A DNA stretch of 64,000 nt, from NCBI GenBank assembly GCA_019636375.1, contig JAHBXS010000005.1:186001-250000 (forward strand). The letters are read 5' to 3'. A program made the translations under genes and the position numbers. Of this stretch, positions 62,809-64,000 are shown in pieces (position 1 is the first letter of the stretch; every line of letters starts with the position of its first letter). A model generated the notes under the pieces. The model was given only the letters and a program-made list of their open reading frames with translations. It made no database searches and was not told the DNA's origin. This stretch comes from Pirellulaceae bacterium. GTDB lineage: Bacteria > Planctomycetota > Planctomycetia > Pirellulales > Pirellulaceae.

Positions 62809-64000
62809 GTGACCATTGACCCAAATTCTGACTGGCCGACAACCGTGATGCAGCGGGACTTGTATCGCTTGCGCAAACTCGAGCGCACTGCTCGCGAGCA
62901 ACCCACTCCGGCCAACCAAGCGAAATTGGACGGCGACCTCGCTGCTGCTCAGGACCGCCTGACTCGGCGACTTGGCAAACTCCCAAAGCCTTCGCTTGAT
63001 CCGTCTCTCCCCGTCTTCGAACGAGCGGAAGAAATCGCAAGCTTGATTCGTCAGCATCAAGTCGTCGTTGTCAGCGGCGAAACGGGGAGTGGAAAATCTA
63101 CGCAGCTTCCGCTGATTGCCTTGCAGGCCGGCATCGGGGCCTACGGGCTCATTGGCCATACGCAACCGCGACGCATCGCCGCTCGCAGTGTCGCCGCTCG
63201 CATTGCCCAGCTTTTGAAATCGCCTCTCGGTGATGCCGTCGGCTTTAAAATTCGGTTCAATGATCAAACCGATGACGACACTTATGTCAAACTGATGACC
63301 GACGGAATTCTGCTCGCCGAGACTCAGTTTGATCGATTTCTCGACCGCTACGAAATGCTGATTGTCGACGAGGCCCACGAGCGGTCCCTCAACATAGATT
63401 TTTTGCTGGGCTACTTGAAGAACCTGCTCCCCAAACGCCCGAACCTGAAATTAGTGATCACCTCCGCGACCTTTGATACGGAAAAATTCTCGCACCACTT
63501 TAGTGATCGACACGGCAACCCTGCCCCAGTGCTGCATGTCGCCGGGCGAACCTATCCGGTTGAGGTTCGCTACCACCCACCGGAGGAAGATTCCACCGAT
63601 GAACAGCAACAACAAGACATCGTGCGTCATTGTCGAGAACTTGTTAATCATCGTGACGGCGATGTGTTGGTCTTTTTGCCGACCGAGATGGATATTCGCC
63701 AAGTCACCAAGAAGCTGCGAGCCGCATTTCGAGACCGTCCCGTAGAGCTTCTACCGTTGTACGCCCGTCTCAGCCCCGCGCAGCAAAACGAGGTCTTCCG
63801 CCCCTCGTCGCATGGGCGCGTGGTCCTGGCGACCAACGTCGCCGAATCGTCGATTACCGTTCCCGGCATTCGCTATGTCGTCGATTCGGGGACGGCTCGG
63901 ATCAGCCGCTATGCACCGCGCACCAAGATTCAACGCTTGCCCATTGAGGCGATTTCGCAAGCGTCCGCCAAACAACGAGCGGGGCGTTGCGGTCGCGTGG
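62809..64000 (+). CDS. hrpA: ATP-dependent RNA helicase HrpA (start only; runs off the window)
   Basis: The open frame continues past 64000; about 397 residues are seen. After a coiled N-terminus come GETGSGKSTQLP (Walker A), HTQPRRIAARSVA (motif Ia), DGILLAE, DEAHERSLNIDFLLGYLK (DEAH, motif II), TSATFD (motif III), GRTYPVEVRY, then VLATNVAESSITVPGIRYVVDSG and QRAGRCGRV (motif VI). The sequence matches the long DEAH helicase HrpA (about 1300 residues), linked to mRNA processing and ribosome rescue. GTG 62809 and ATG 62848 are both possible starts and neither has a clear ribosome site. Confidence 0.93.
   Translation, partial: MTIDPNSDWPTTVMQRDLYRLRKLERTAREQPTPANQAKLDGDLAAAQDRLTRRLGKLPKPSLDPSLPVFERAEEIASLIRQHQVVVVSGETGSGKSTQLPLIALQAGIGAYGLIGHTQPRRIAARSVAARIAQLLKSPLGDAVGFKIRFNDQTDDDTYVKLMTDGILLAETQFDRFLDRYEMLIVDEAHERSLNIDFLLGYLKNLLPKRPNLKLVITSATFDTEKFSHHFSDRHGNPAPVLHVAGRTYPVEVRYHPPEEDSTDEQQQQDIVRHCRELVNHRDGDVLVFLPTEMDIRQVTKKLRAAFRDRPVELLPLYARLSPAQQNEVFRPSSHGRVVLATNVAESSITVPGIRYVVDSGTARISRYAPRTKIQRLPIEAISQASAKQRAGRCGRV

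Noticed and set aside
62701-63378. Minus-strand frame of 225 codons opposite hrpA
   Set aside because: Fully antisense to the DEAH helicase motifs of hrpA; it arises from codon bias of the real gene.

Overview
The window looks like chromosomal DNA of a Planctomycetota bacterium, most likely of the Pirellulales type. This is inferred from gene content, not from a marker gene: tandem DUF1080 domains, PQQ-like repeats, Pro-rich secreted proteins, a large pilin-type secretion cluster with very long pseudopilin-like proteins, VPEP (PEP-CTERM) sorting, an aspartate kinase with four ACT domains, Uma2-family proteins and many zinc-ribbon or GYF proteins. No phage, insertion sequence, CRISPR array, rRNA or tRNA was seen. 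The sequence is ordinary chromosome with dispersed small palindromes and one inverted-repeat pair.

Layout. 0-3.5 kb: UVR-motif protein, ArfB, a TIM-barrel epimerase, a BON protein. 3.8-7.5 kb: an SDR plus photolyase-related pair facing a PhoD-like phosphatase. 7.7-13.4 kb: ATP-grasp protein, Uma2, ZIP transporter, 980-aa TPR protein. 13.6-18.5 kb: EF-hand secreted protein and the conserved rpsB-tsf-pyrH-frr block. 19.0-21.4 kb: TadE / VWA (TadG-like) / TadE cluster. 21.5-24.1 kb: small uncharacterised genes and a probable selenoprotein. 24.3-30.2 kb: aspartate kinase, VPEP metalloprotease, outer-membrane barrel, esterase, SDR. 30.2-34.7 kb: PQQ-like protein with a coupled short upstream frame, a KAS III enzyme, and aroA between inverted repeats. 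35-42.9 kb: DUF1080, SRPBCC, zinc-ribbon and membrane proteins. 43.1-59.9 kb: a type IV pilus / type II secretion-like cluster (two PilB/GspE ATPases, PilT, PilC/GspF, three short and two long prepilins, one 1520-aa GspK-like protein). 60.4-64 kb: acyl-CoA dehydrogenase, csrA, and the start of hrpA running off the end.

The most notable item is at 23778-24131 on the minus strand. An open frame that appears broken reads straight through one TGA and then gives a complete thioredoxin-fold protein of 117 residues with a U-x-x-C redox motif. It has a strong ribosome binding site and a hairpin of bacterial-SECIS geometry just after the TGA. Other items worth a look are a photolyase-related protein without the Fe-S cysteines beside an SDR lacking its catalytic Tyr, a second SDR with substituted catalytic residues, inverted ~98-bp repeats around aroA, a nested hairpin at 41980-42046, and a pair of tandem long prepilins sharing a 62-bp identical stretch.

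The window encodes core translation (rpsB, tsf, frr, arfB), nucleotide and amino-acid synthesis (pyrH, lysC, aroA), and a complete inner-membrane motor for a pilus or secretion machine with its substrates. The secretin, prepilin peptidase and alignment proteins are not in this window.
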